A stretch of 27,853 nucleotides of DNA from Nitrospirota bacterium (GCA_016212245.1 JACRGU010000058.1:1-27853); one strand, 5' to 3'; positions 1 through 8,559 are shown, counted from the stretch's first letter. Program-made: numbers and translations. Notes: generated from the sequence alone by a model not told the origin.

Positions 1-1
1 T

Positions 2-169
2 CCATCTGACGGAGACTACATGCTGAATCCAGAGATTAAATACAATTTCTCTGATCATGTATGGGCAGCAATCGGTGCAAATATCTTTGGTGGCGGTGAG
101 AAATGGAGCCAGTTTGGACAGTTGGATAAGAATGATAATATATATTTACAATTAAGATATGAGTTCTAA
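2..169 (+). CDS. Outer-membrane beta-barrel protein, C-terminal end only
   Basis: Only the last 55 codons are in the window; the reading frame is open from base 2 to the TAA at 167-169. The residues alternate polar and hydrophobic positions as in beta strands (for example MLNPEIKYNF, VWAAIGANIF). The chain ends with IYLQLRYEF, so it has the terminal aromatic Phe that the BAM machinery reads as an outer-membrane barrel signal. The Gly-rich turn followed by a short Asp/Asn turn before the last strand resembles DUF1302-type barrels, but this is a weak impression. Its stop codon overlaps by three bases the stop of the convergent kinase gene, so no terminator fits between them. The substrate or role cannot be told from this fragment. 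Confidence 0.7.
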   Translation, partial: PSDGDYMLNPEIKYNFSDHVWAAIGANIFGGGEKWSQFGQLDKNDNIYLQLRYEF

Positions 170-1248
170 AAATAGGAATTCACATCCTCAGGATTGAATC
201 TATCCGCATCAAGAACCCTGTTTGCAAATCTGAATAACATCTTACGCTGCTGGAGTGTTAGTTCTGGATAAAAGACAGGATTTGCAACGACTGCAGCCCT
301 GAACGCAAAGAATGGTGCAAGCACCTCATATATCTCCTCATCGCCTGAGAGTCTTACATAATCACTGAAAAATAATCTGAGCCCTTCGAGATAGGACCCC
401 CTTACAGAGCCATAATGTTTTATTGAAAAGAATACATAATTGATTGTTAGTGCTGTTATGTCATCTGCAGGGTCACCCCATGGGCCACGGCTTCTATCGA
501 GAAGGACAAAATCTACTTCAGTATTCAGGGGGTTCTCAGAAGGGGGACGGAGTCCCCCTTCTGCACTAAACCATATATTCCCCGGATGGAAATCTCCATG
601 TATCTGTGATAGCCTCCTGTATTTTGGTTTCAGTCTTGCATTCCAGTCTACTGCCTTCTTAACGATATCTGCCATCTCGTCGTATGTAAGGATGCCGTCA
701 GGATAGGTATCAAAAACACCCATAAGACATTCGCCATGGCCTATAGTGTCTCTTAGCTTTCTCCAGTAAAGGGTCTTTGAGTCCTTCTTGACCGAGTGTA
801 TCTCCGCAAGATATAAGGTCATCGCCTTAATTTTCTTTATATCCCTGTCATCAAGAGAATCCTTCTTTGAGAATTCAGTCAGGTCTTTAAAATAATTCTC
901 ACCCTCTGCCTTTTCCATAAGCAGGAAATACTCTTTACCTCCACCGATAGAATGGAGACTCCCATTATCATGAAGGGCTACAACATCTATTGCCTTTATA
1001 TGTTTTGGCAGGGTGTTATAATTATCCAGTGCCCATAAAAAGACAGATACCCTGTCAGAAGGGTTGTCATGGCCGAGTCCTTCAGGTGAAAGGTCTTTCA
1101 GCACATATGATTTTTCCCCCTCATTTGTATCGAACTCTACGAGAAAGCCTGTCCCGTGCACCCCAGCCCCTAAGGGTTTAAACTCAGAGAGCCTTATCTC
1201 TCCAAATATTGCTCTCAGGTATTCTTCTACTTGAGCGTTATTAATCAT
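166..1248 (-). CDS. Aminoglycoside-phosphotransferase-fold kinase (APH/ChoK family)
   Basis: A 360-residue protein with the protein-kinase-like small-molecule kinase fold. The N lobe has a Gly-rich stretch (about 27-35) and a candidate ATP-binding Lys in VLKDL (residue 51). The catalytic loop HGDFHPGNIW is at 217-226, and the metal-binding segment LLDRSRGPWGDPADDI is at 249-264. Members phosphorylate antibiotics, choline, sugars or other small hydroxyl compounds; the substrate here is unknown, and nothing points to resistance. Between catalytic loop and metal motif there are about 21 residues where I expect roughly 8-12. The extra part coincides with a perfect DNA palindrome (538-562). The gene is the last of an operon: its start overlaps the stop of the coiled-coil gene by four bases, and its stop overlaps the convergent barrel gene. 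Confidence 0.85.
   Translation of the reverse strand: MINNAQVEEYLRAIFGEIRLSEFKPLGAGVHGTGFLVEFDTNEGEKSYVLKDLSPEGLGHDNPSDRVSVFLWALDNYNTLPKHIKAIDVVALHDNGSLHSIGGGKEYFLLMEKAEGENYFKDLTEFSKKDSLDDRDIKKIKAMTLYLAEIHSVKKDSKTLYWRKLRDTIGHGECLMGVFDTYPDGILTYDEMADIVKKAVDWNARLKPKYRRLSQIHGDFHPGNIWFSAEGGLRPPSENPLNTEVDFVLLDRSRGPWGDPADDITALTINYVFFSIKHYGSVRGSYLEGLRLFFSDYVRLSGDEEIYEVLAPFFAFRAAVVANPVFYPELTLQQRKMLFRFANRVLDADRFNPEDVNSYF
538..562. repeat. Perfect 25-bp palindrome inside the kinase-fold gene
   Basis: Two 11-base arms (538-548 and 552-562) are exact reverse complements around the loop GGA. The arm is AGAAGGGGGAC. Read on the minus strand it encodes roughly AEGGLRPPSE at residues 229-238, between the catalytic loop and the metal-binding motif, with no break in frame. 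Its G/C-run composition differs from the surrounding sequence. It looks like a small palindromic insert tolerated in a surface loop. Confidence 0.8.
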
Positions 1249-1856
1249 CGCCTTAATTCCTCCTCGAGTTGTCTTATCTCATCTTCGATCATCCGCCTTT
1301 CTTCTATAAGCATCTTTTTTTCTTCAAGGAGTGGTCTCAATTCTTCTTCGAGTTTATCTTTATCTTTTTTAAGCCTTCTTTTCTTCCCGATAAGTTCCTT
1401 GTATTTCCCCCGCTTCAGCTCATCCCCCATTTCTTTTAACTCTCCCTCTTTCTTTTCTATATCGCTTATCTTTTTATTTATATCTTCTATCTGCTTTCTC
1501 AGACTTGCAATTCTGACATCAACATCGGCAGCAGGGGATAGATTTACAGGTTGTCCTGCCTCTTCTATCTGCTCAGGTGCCTTCTCTTTACCCCGTATAT
1601 CCTTTACAGGCATCGAGTCTGCTTCAATCTCTATAACATCATCCTCCGGTACGGTTATCATACCCCCTTCAAAGAACACCTTTATCTCACCTGAGGATTT
1701 TTCGTATGACTTAACACCCGTAATTACAGACCCGTTCTGAAGATAAATCTTATATGCAGCATCAGAGACTGCGGGGAAAGTAAAGATGCAAATAGCAAGG
1801 ATTAAACTTTTAACTTTTAAGTCTCTGAATCCAGTCCTACTTATTAAAACATTCAT
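1245..1856 (-). CDS. Secreted coiled-coil protein of unknown function
   Basis: A 203-residue protein. A signal peptide is visible: a basic N region up to about residue 16, the hydrophobic stretch SLILAICIFTF, and a probable cleavage after VSDA near residue 33. A small beta-type region follows (about 34-75; YKIYLQNGSVITGV), resembling the short domains that open many periplasmic proteins. A linker leads to a long, strongly charged coiled coil rich in Lys, Glu and Leu from about 110 to the end. The start ATG overlaps the uvrC stop as ATGA, and the stop overlaps the next start, so expression is translationally coupled within the operon. The N-region codons contain an A-rich AAAGTTAAAAGT run like those in intergenic spacers elsewhere in the window, so the first residues may be recently acquired. 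No function is claimed. Confidence 0.75.
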   Translation of the reverse strand: MNVLISRTGFRDLKVKSLILAICIFTFPAVSDAAYKIYLQNGSVITGVKSYEKSSGEIKVFFEGGMITVPEDDVIEIEADSMPVKDIRGKEKAPEQIEEAGQPVNLSPAADVDVRIASLRKQIEDINKKISDIEKKEGELKEMGDELKRGKYKELIGKKRRLKKDKDKLEEELRPLLEEKKMLIEERRMIEDEIRQLEEELRR

Positions 1857-3640
1857 TTGTTCTCCCTAAGACCATCAAGTACTCTTTCTGCAACCCTCCG
1901 ATTAAACCCTTCTACAGTTGTAATCTCATCAACACTCGCCTTTTTTATATCTTCTATACTACCAAATTTACGCAAAAGGGCAAGTCTCCGCTTCTTACCT
2001 ATACCAGGAATTTTTTCGAGAGGTGATTGCATAAGTTCTTTCTCCCTTAATTTTCTGTGATAGCCTACAGCAAATCTGTGCGCCTCATCTCTTATCTTTT
2101 TAAGGAGCAGAGATGACTGTCTTCCATCATCGAGGGATATCGGGTCATTGGATGTTGTTAAGTATGCCCTGTCAGGGTCCTTGGCGATAGCTATAAGCTG
2201 AGGCATTTTGTGAAACAACATTGCATTTTTATCTATTACCCTCTTAGCAATCTCGAGCTGTCCCTTACCACCATCAATGATAATGAGGTCAGGCATATGT
2301 CCTCCAAGATTTTGTATAGTCCTGTCCAGAATTTCCTCCATCATAGAATAATCATCAACCCCCTGAACCGTTTTTATCCTCAGCCTTCTATACATATCCT
2401 TTCTGAACTCACCATCTGTCCAGTATACAAATGCACCCACAGATTCCTTACCTGCAATGGTCGAGACATCAAAGGCACCTATATCCTCAGGGGATTTTCC
2501 AAGTTTTAATCTTTCTCTTATATCATTTAGAAGGTCATCAAGCCTTGATTCCTTTTTATCTTTGAATGTCAGCCTTGCATTTTCCGATGCCATATCAATA
2601 AGTTCTTTTTTCTTCCCTGCCTGTGGAGCGAATATCTTCACAATCGCTCCTTTACGATGACTGAGCCACTGTTTAAGCGATTTCAATTCCTCAGGTAACA
2701 CTGGTGTTATTATTTCAGACGGAGGTATAATTTCCTTTGAATAAAACTGTGTAATAAAGGTATGTATTAACTCCCTGTCCGAGACATCCTCAATATTCTT
2801 GATAAAGAAATCCTTTGACCCAACCATAATCCCATTTCTTATAAAAAAGACCTTAAATGAGACGGCGTTGCCCTCTCTATAAAACCCCATTATATCTATG
2901 TCTCCGAGCTCAGGTGCAATGACCTTCTGTGACTCCAGTGCCCTCTCGAGTGCCTTGATCCTGTTCCTTATCTTAGCAGCCTCCTCATACCTCATCTCTT
3001 CTGAAAACTGTATCATCTTCTTTTCGAGCCCATCGAGGAGGTCTTTCTTTTTACCCTTGAGAAAAAGCCTTATCTCTTCAATAAGTTTCAGATATTTCCT
3101 CCTGCTTATAAGCCCTGCACATGGTGCAGGACATCTTTCCATCTGGTACTGGATGCAGGGACGCATAGGTTTATCGAGTGAATAGCGGCAGTTCCTTATC
3201 TGGAAGTTTTTTCTTATAAATGCGAGGGTTTCCCACATCGAGCCTGCTGGTACATATGGGCCAAAATACACTGCACCATCCTTCTTAATCCTTCTTACAA
3301 CCTCAAGCCTTGGCCACTGCTCATCAACAGTCAGTTTCAGGTATGGATAATTTTTATCATCTCTCAGGATTACATTAAACCTCGGCCTGTATTGTTTTAT
3401 CAGGTTCGCCTCAAGCACAAGGGCCTCGAGTTCGTTATCCGTGACTATATAAGTAAAGTCTCTTACATCTCTCAGCATGGTCGCCTTGCGGGCATTGAGT
3501 TTTGATGACTTTTGGAAGTAGCTCCTCAGGCGATTCCTGAGGTCTTTTGCCTTGCCAACATAAAGCACTCGTTCCCTTGAGTTTTTAAAGGTATAGACAC
3601 CTGACTTTGAAGGTATGTTAGTAAGCTTTTCGAACATCAC
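1853..3640 (-). CDS. uvrC: Excinuclease ABC subunit C
   Basis: A 595-residue UvrC, the dual-incision nuclease of bacterial nucleotide excision repair, acting with UvrA and UvrB in the cytoplasm. The N-terminal GIY-YIG domain shows GVYTF (14-18) and LYVGKAKDLRNRL (about 26-38). A Cys-containing segment CIQYQMERCPAPCAG follows, then the UVR helical hairpin that contacts UvrB (around 205-235, MRYEEAAKIRNRI). The RNase-H-like nuclease is marked by GAFDVSTIAGKE and DLIIIDGGKGQLE. The C terminus has a helix-hairpin-helix (IPGIGKKRRLALLRKFGSIE). Length and domain order are normal. The first codon is GTG with an ATG directly after it, either of which could start translation. No clear Shine-Dalgarno is present, and a 9-bp inverted repeat covers the start. 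It is first in an operon with the coiled-coil and kinase-fold genes. Confidence 0.97.
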   Translation of the reverse strand: MMFEKLTNIPSKSGVYTFKNSRERVLYVGKAKDLRNRLRSYFQKSSKLNARKATMLRDVRDFTYIVTDNELEALVLEANLIKQYRPRFNVILRDDKNYPYLKLTVDEQWPRLEVVRRIKKDGAVYFGPYVPAGSMWETLAFIRKNFQIRNCRYSLDKPMRPCIQYQMERCPAPCAGLISRRKYLKLIEEIRLFLKGKKKDLLDGLEKKMIQFSEEMRYEEAAKIRNRIKALERALESQKVIAPELGDIDIMGFYREGNAVSFKVFFIRNGIMVGSKDFFIKNIEDVSDRELIHTFITQFYSKEIIPPSEIITPVLPEELKSLKQWLSHRKGAIVKIFAPQAGKKKELIDMASENARLTFKDKKESRLDDLLNDIRERLKLGKSPEDIGAFDVSTIAGKESVGAFVYWTDGEFRKDMYRRLRIKTVQGVDDYSMMEEILDRTIQNLGGHMPDLIIIDGGKGQLEIAKRVIDKNAMLFHKMPQLIAIAKDPDRAYLTTSNDPISLDDGRQSSLLLKKIRDEAHRFAVGYHRKLREKELMQSPLEKIPGIGKKRRLALLRKFGSIEDIKKASVDEITTVEGFNRRVAERVLDGLRENK

Positions 3641-3667
3641 AATTTATTTTAACAGATTTAAATTGTG
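3638..3667. promoter_or_regulatory. 9-bp inverted repeat over the uvrC start codon
   Basis: CACAATTTA (3638-3646) and TAAATTGTG (3659-3667) are exact reverse complements separated by 12 bases. The first arm includes the GTG start codon of uvrC. A -10-like TAAAAT (minus strand, 3651-3646) lies in the loop. It could be an operator or an RNA hairpin limiting initiation. The arms are AT-rich and chance is not excluded. Confidence 0.35.
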
Positions 3668-3745
3668 TTAACTCGAGAAACCCGGAAGCTGTAATCGCTG
3701 TAATAGTTTGAGACCCATATTACACAATGTAAGGACTCCAGCCAA

Positions 3746-3844
3746 ATGGGCATGGATAATGATTATAGAGGAGGCGCTAACTATATGAAAATAAAGGATT
3801 TAAATGTATATCTATTGCATAAAAACAGGCATTATTATTGCTAA
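3746..3844 (+). CDS. Possible small peptide (32 or 19 residues)
   Basis: This is the only coding signal in the gap between uvrC and the next gene. A reading frame runs from ATG 3746 (32 codons), with an in-frame ATG at 3785 (19 codons) ending at TAA 3842-3844. The inner start has a good Shine-Dalgarno, AGAGGAGG at 3767-3774, ten bases upstream, which favours the 19-residue peptide MKIKDLNVYLLHKNRHYYC. The end is rich in Tyr, His and Lys. It lies just ahead of another small gene on the same strand and could be a leader peptide. I recognise no relative. The rest of 3641-3879 shows no RNA motif I can identify. Confidence 0.25.
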   Translation: MGMDNDYRGGANYMKIKDLNVYLLHKNRHYYC

Positions 3845-3879
3845 AAAAATTATAGGCGAGAATCTGGAAGGGGGCCAAG

Positions 3880-4077
3880 ATGAAACACCCAACAAGGAAG
3901 ATAGATGTGATGGAAGAGGCCGGGATATACAGGGTTCCAGCAGACTTTGAATCAGGCTTTGTCCTTGTGCCATCTCCTGAGGGCACCATGAAGCTTGCCT
4001 TCTGGGAAGAAAGCCGTCTTCATATGTTCCTCGAGAATTACGGGTTGACACCAGTAATACACCACAGCACAAACTAA
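3880..4077 (+). CDS. Small hypothetical protein
   Basis: A 65-residue reading frame with a purine-rich GGAAGGGGG about five bases before the ATG, a credible ribosome binding site. The composition looks like a folded soluble protein (GIYRVPADFESGFVLVPSPE, then LAFWEESRLHMFLENYGLTP), with no signal peptide or membrane segment. The codons use ATA, AGG and GAG like neighbouring genes. It ends three bases before the convergent accA stop. Two overlapping frames on the other strand look less protein-like. I do not recognise the family and assign no function. Confidence 0.5.
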   Translation: MKHPTRKIDVMEEAGIYRVPADFESGFVLVPSPEGTMKLAFWEESRLHMFLENYGLTPVIHHSTN

Positions 4078-4080
4078 GAA

Positions 4081-5058
4081 TTATTTCATTTCCTCAAAAC
4101 TTCCTGTTCTCCTGAGCCTCCTGTATCTTTCCTCTATAAGTTTGCCCGGAGTCTTTGTTTTAAGCTCCTCGACAGCAGTCAGAATGTTTTCTAATATCTT
4201 CTTTGCCATCCACTCAGGGTCTCTGTGTGCCCCTCCAAGTGGTTCAGGGATTATGCCATCTATTATCTTGAAGCTTATCAGATCCTGGGCAGTCAGTCTG
4301 AGTGCACTTGCTGCCCTTGAGAAATCCTCATAACTGAGGTCTCCGTTCTTTTTCCAAAGTATTGCAGCACACCCTTCAGGTGAGATTACAGAATAAATAG
4401 AATACTCAAGCATAAATATCCTATCTGCAACCCCGAGGGCTAATGCCCCTCCGCTTCCACCTTCACCAATAACAATAGAGATAATCGGGGTCCTGATTCT
4501 CGACATCTCCATGAGGTTGACCGCAATAGCTTCGGCCTGGCCCCTCTCCTCTGCACCGATCCCGGGATATGCGCCTGGTGTATCAATAAAGGTTATTATA
4601 GGCCTTTTAAATCTCTCTGCAAGTTTCATCAGCCTCAGGGCCTTTCTGTAGCCTTCTGGATGGGGCTGTCCAAAATTACGCTGTATCCTTTCCTTTGTTC
4701 CCCGTCCCTTCTGGTGGCCTATTATAACCACAGTAATATTATTTATCTTTGCCAGACCACCCACTATCGCCTTATCGTCAGAGAACCTCCTGTCACCATG
4801 CAGTTCTATAAAATCATCTGTTATGAGGTTTATATAATCGAGGGTATAGGGTCTGTCAGGGTGCCTTGCTATAAGTGTCTTCTGCCATGGTGTAAGCGTT
4901 GAAAATATTTCAGAACGGATATCCCTTACCTTTTTTTCGAGCTTTTTTATCTCGCTTGATATATCAATGTCCTTCCCGTTAGATATTCGCCTGAGCTCTT
5001 CTATCTTGAGCTCAAGTTCCTCAATAGGTTTTTCGAATTCAAGATAATATCTGATCAT
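4081..5058 (-). CDS. accA: Acetyl-CoA carboxylase carboxyltransferase subunit alpha
   Basis: A 325-residue AccA, about the usual length. With AccD it forms the carboxyltransferase that moves the carboxyl group from biotin (on AccB) to acetyl-CoA, the first committed step of fatty acid synthesis. The N-terminal region is a helical segment (FEKPIEELELKIEELRR). The crotonase-like core carries PIITFIDTPGAYPGIGAEER, then the oxyanion-type glycine region GEGGSGGALALGVAD and YSVISPEGCAAILW. The sequence is uninterrupted. It lies 48 bases downstream of dnaE on the same strand, as the second gene of a likely dnaE-accA unit. That pairing occurs in many bacteria. accD is not in the window. Confidence 0.97.
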   Translation of the reverse strand: MIRYYLEFEKPIEELELKIEELRRISNGKDIDISSEIKKLEKKVRDIRSEIFSTLTPWQKTLIARHPDRPYTLDYINLITDDFIELHGDRRFSDDKAIVGGLAKINNITVVIIGHQKGRGTKERIQRNFGQPHPEGYRKALRLMKLAERFKRPIITFIDTPGAYPGIGAEERGQAEAIAVNLMEMSRIRTPIISIVIGEGGSGGALALGVADRIFMLEYSIYSVISPEGCAAILWKKNGDLSYEDFSRAASALRLTAQDLISFKIIDGIIPEPLGGAHRDPEWMAKKILENILTAVEELKTKTPGKLIEERYRRLRRTGSFEEMK

Positions 5059-5106
5059 AATATAAATTCAAAATAAAGGGATTCCATAATTTTTAATTTT
5101 GCATTT

Positions 5107-8100
5107 TTAATTTATTTTTATAGCCCCCTTGCCTGCTATCTCTTCTATCCTGCGGATGGTGTCTCTGTCAGGCGTTATCTTCATTCCAGTAGCAATTAGC
5201 GCCTCAGAATCTTTAAGGGCTATCCTCAGATAAACAGGGTATTCACCATTCTGCTCCAAAAAGTCTTCGACTTTTTGGAGACCTCTACTCTTAGATATTA
5301 TAATAGACCTCAGCCTGTGCAGGCTTATACTATCTGGAGACGGATATTTAAAGTTTATCTCCACCCTCTGTCCTGTTTTTGTTTCAGGTTCATCCAGCCT
5401 TGAGATTTCCCTTGCGATAATCTTAATCCCCTTCTCTGTCTTATCCACAGTGCCCCTTACGAATAAGACCATATCCTTCTGCAGGAAAGGCAGGCTTTTC
5501 CTGTAGAGCTCGGGAAAGATAATTACCTCTGTACTGCCTTCGGCATCTTCGAGTGTAATATATGCCATTATCTCTGCCTTTGATCTTGTCTGTATCTTTT
5601 TGATATTTCTCAGTATGCCGCCTATCTGAACCTCTTCTCCATCCAGTGCTTCCTCAAGTTCGGATGTCTTTCTAGCATTAATTTTATCGAGCTGTTTGCT
5701 GTATTTTGTGAGTGGATGACCGGTTATATAAAAGCCGAGTGCCTCTTTCTCATGTTTGAGGAGTTCAAATTCATCCCACTCCTGATCACTACCTGCAGTT
5801 TCTTCAGGAACATCGCCAAAAATATTCTGCTGGCCTGATGCCTTTGCCCTGCTGCTACCATTGAGCATTTTGCTCATCAGAACCATTGCGGCTGCCCTGG
5901 TCATGCCGAGTGAGTCAAAGGCCCCTGCCTTTATAAGGCCCTCTACAACCTTTTTGTTTACCTTTCTCGTATCCACCCGCTCAAGGAAATTTGATACAGA
6001 AGTGAATAAGCTATCTGTCCTCCTCGTTTCGAGTATTGACTCTATCGCAGATGAGCCGACCCCCTTTACAGCCTCGAGGCCGAACCTTATTGAATTTCCT
6101 ACTACCTTGAATTCCTGTCCAGAGTGATTTATATCAGGCGGTAATATTTCTATACCCATCTCACGGCACTCGTTTATTGACTTTACTATTCTATCTGTAT
6201 TGTCCATATCAGCACTCAGGGTGGCAGCCATGAACTCAACAGGGTAGTGCGTTTTTAGATAAGCTGTCTGGTAAGCAAGGTATGCGTATGCTGCTGAGTG
6301 TGACTTGTTGAAACCGTATTCTGCAAAGAATGCCATTAGATCAAAAAGCCTTGTTGCCTTTTTCTCTGAGATGCCGTTTGCCCGAGTCCCCTGTATGAAT
6401 GCCTCCTTCTGTTTCTCCATCTCTTCTGGTTTTTTCTTGCCCATAGCCTTCCTCAGGATATCTGCCTGTCCCATGGTAAAGTTTGCAAGCTTGTTTGCTA
6501 TCCTCATGACCTGCTCCTGATAAAGGATAACACCGTATGTCTCGTCCAGGATTTCCTTTAGCTGTGGCAGTTCATATTTAACAGGTATCTGGCCTTTTTT
6601 CCTTTTTATGAAGTCATCTATCATGCCGCTTCCTATGGGGCCAGGCCTGTAAAGGGCAACGAGCGCTATAAGGTCTTCAAACCTGTTTGGAGACATCTTT
6701 CTGAGCAGGTCTCTCATGCCAGTACTTTCAAGCTGGAAGATGCCTGTGGTATGTCCTGAACTCAAAAGTTCATATGTCTTTTTGTCTTCGAGCGGGATAT
6801 CCTTGAGTGATAAGTCCTTACCATTCTCCCTTATATATTTCAGTGTTTTGTCTATCACAGTAAGGGTTTTTAGCCCCAGAAAATCGAATTTTAATAGACC
6901 AATTCGCTCTACTGCCCCCATATCGAACTGGGTTGTAATACTTCCATCAGAGGGGTTCTTATAAAGCGGTGTATAGTCTGTTAAGGGGGCTGGGGAGATC
7001 ACAACACCTGCAGCATGAGTTGATGCATGCCTGCAGAGCCCTTCAAGACGTATGGCAATATCTATCAGTTCTTTTATTTTAGGGTTACTATCATAAAGGG
7101 CCTTTAGTTGTGGTTCGACTTTCAGTGTATCTTCAATTGTAATGTTCAATGTGTTAGGCACCAATTTTGCAATCCTGTCCACCTCTGCATAAGGGAGATC
7201 AAGTGCTCTGCCAACATCTCTTATTGCTGCCTTCGCAGCCATTGTGCCGAATGTAATTATCTGTGCAACATGGTCTTTTCCGTATTTTTCAGCAACGTAT
7301 GAGATGACCTCTGACCTTCTATCTTTGCAGAAGTCTACATCTATATCAGGCATGCTTACCCTTTCAGGGTTAAGAAAGCGCTCAAAAAGGAGGTTGTATT
7401 TAATGGGGTCAATATCTGTGATATTAAGGCAGTATGAGACAAGACTTCCTGCTGCTGAGCCCCTCCCCGGGCCAACAGGGATCCCCATCTTCTTTGCATA
7501 GCTTATGAAGTCCCAGACTATAAGGAAATATGATGAATAGCCCATCTTTTGTATTATATCGAGTTCTCTCCTGAGTCTTTCTATATAAGTTGTTCTTTGT
7601 CCCGACCCAAATCTATGAAACATTCCCTCAAAGGCAAGTTTCTCAAGTAATGCATCAGGTGTCTGCCCGTTTTTGAGTTCGTATCTTGGCAGTAGGTTTG
7701 CCCCTAATCTGAATTCAACATTACACCTCTCTGCAATGGCCCTCGTGTTCAGGACTGCCTCGGGTATATCTTTAAACACATTCTTTATCTCCTCAGGTGA
7801 TTTGAAGTAGAAGCCATCAGAGTTAAAATGGAGACGGTTTTTATCATTTACTGTCTTGCCTGTCTGGATACATAGCAGGATATCATGTGCCCTTGAATCT
7901 TCCTTCTTCATGTAATGACAGTCATTTGTGGCCACTATACCGATATGGAGTTCCCTTGCAAGCTCGATAAGCCTCTTGTTTACTTCTTCCTGTTCAGGAA
8001 GACCATTATCCTGTACCTCTATATAAAAATTTTCCGGGCCAAGTATATGTTTATATTTGAGGGCCTTCTCCCTTGCCTTATCAATCATCCCCCTCTGTAG

Positions 8101-8553
8101 ATAATAAGGTACCTCTCCCTTCAGGCATGATGTCAGTCCGATCAGTCCGCCACTGTATTGTTCGAGCAGATCCATATCTATCCTCGGTTTGTAGTAGAAT
8201 CCCTCGGTATACGCCTTTGTCACAAGTGAGATGAGGTTTCGGTATCCCTTGTTATCTTTCGCAAGCAGGATGAGATGGAAGGATGCCTCCTCTACATCAG
8301 CAGTATTTCTTCTATCAAAGCGACTCCCCGGTGCTACATAGACCTCACAGCCGAGTATAGGTTTAATACCTGCCTTGGTAGTACGCCTGTAAAACTCCAC
8401 TGCACCAAAGAGGTTACCATGATCTGTTATTGCCACAGCAGGCATTCTGAAGACTACGGCCTGTTCGACAAGCTCTTTTATCCTTATCGCCCCGTCCAGG
8501 AGACTGTATTCTGTATGCAGATGGAGAGGGACATACTCTGAATGTGGATGCAT
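5107..8553 (-). CDS. dnaE: DNA polymerase III subunit alpha
   Basis: A 1148-residue DnaE1-type replicative polymerase. The N-terminal PHP domain starts at once (PLHLHTEYSLLDGAIR, residues 9-24; AITDHGNLFG, 41-50; VATNDCHYMK near 207-216). The polymerase core has GPGRGSAAGS at 361-370 and the catalytic PDIDVDF at 402-408. The tandem helix-hairpin-helix and OB-fold regions follow (VQIGGILRNIKKIQTRSKAEI in the OB fold). The start is fixed because the PHP motif begins nine residues after the ATG. There is no Shine-Dalgarno, and a good promoter ends seven bases before the ATG, so the transcript may be leaderless. Near the C terminus the gene contains a perfect 27-bp palindrome (5254-5280). The last codons, encoding KIN, run into an A-rich repeat-like spacer. 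Confidence 0.98.
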   Translation of the reverse strand: MHPHSEYVPLHLHTEYSLLDGAIRIKELVEQAVVFRMPAVAITDHGNLFGAVEFYRRTTKAGIKPILGCEVYVAPGSRFDRRNTADVEEASFHLILLAKDNKGYRNLISLVTKAYTEGFYYKPRIDMDLLEQYSGGLIGLTSCLKGEVPYYLQRGMIDKAREKALKYKHILGPENFYIEVQDNGLPEQEEVNKRLIELARELHIGIVATNDCHYMKKEDSRAHDILLCIQTGKTVNDKNRLHFNSDGFYFKSPEEIKNVFKDIPEAVLNTRAIAERCNVEFRLGANLLPRYELKNGQTPDALLEKLAFEGMFHRFGSGQRTTYIERLRRELDIIQKMGYSSYFLIVWDFISYAKKMGIPVGPGRGSAAGSLVSYCLNITDIDPIKYNLLFERFLNPERVSMPDIDVDFCKDRRSEVISYVAEKYGKDHVAQIITFGTMAAKAAIRDVGRALDLPYAEVDRIAKLVPNTLNITIEDTLKVEPQLKALYDSNPKIKELIDIAIRLEGLCRHASTHAAGVVISPAPLTDYTPLYKNPSDGSITTQFDMGAVERIGLLKFDFLGLKTLTVIDKTLKYIRENGKDLSLKDIPLEDKKTYELLSSGHTTGIFQLESTGMRDLLRKMSPNRFEDLIALVALYRPGPIGSGMIDDFIKRKKGQIPVKYELPQLKEILDETYGVILYQEQVMRIANKLANFTMGQADILRKAMGKKKPEEMEKQKEAFIQGTRANGISEKKATRLFDLMAFFAEYGFNKSHSAAYAYLAYQTAYLKTHYPVEFMAATLSADMDNTDRIVKSINECREMGIEILPPDINHSGQEFKVVGNSIRFGLEAVKGVGSSAIESILETRRTDSLFTSVSNFLERVDTRKVNKKVVEGLIKAGAFDSLGMTRAAAMVLMSKMLNGSSRAKASGQQNIFGDVPEETAGSDQEWDEFELLKHEKEALGFYITGHPLTKYSKQLDKINARKTSELEEALDGEEVQIGGILRNIKKIQTRSKAEIMAYITLEDAEGSTEVIIFPELYRKSLPFLQKDMVLFVRGTVDKTEKGIKIIAREISRLDEPETKTGQRVEINFKYPSPDSISLHRLRSIIISKSRGLQKVEDFLEQNGEYPVYLRIALKDSEALIATGMKITPDRDTIRRIEEIAGKGAIKIN
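5254..5280. repeat. Perfect 27-bp palindrome inside dnaE
   Basis: Twelve-base arms CTCCAAAAAGTC (5254-5265) and GACTTTTTGGAG (5269-5280) are exact reverse complements around a TTC loop. On the coding strand they read as nine in-frame codons, LQKVEDFLE, in the C-terminal region before NGEYPVYLRI. In the usual DnaE pattern the segment before this Gly-x-pro/Tyr-Val strand is shorter, so the palindrome seems to account for extra residues. A perfect 12-bp stem inside a conserved essential gene is unlikely by chance. Confidence 0.8.
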
Positions 8554-8559
8554 ATTGAA

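Noticed and set aside
1231..1740. Ser/Phe-rich 169-residue frame on the plus strand
   Set aside because: It is the antisense image of the Lys/Glu-rich coiled coil and has no homology or ribosome site.
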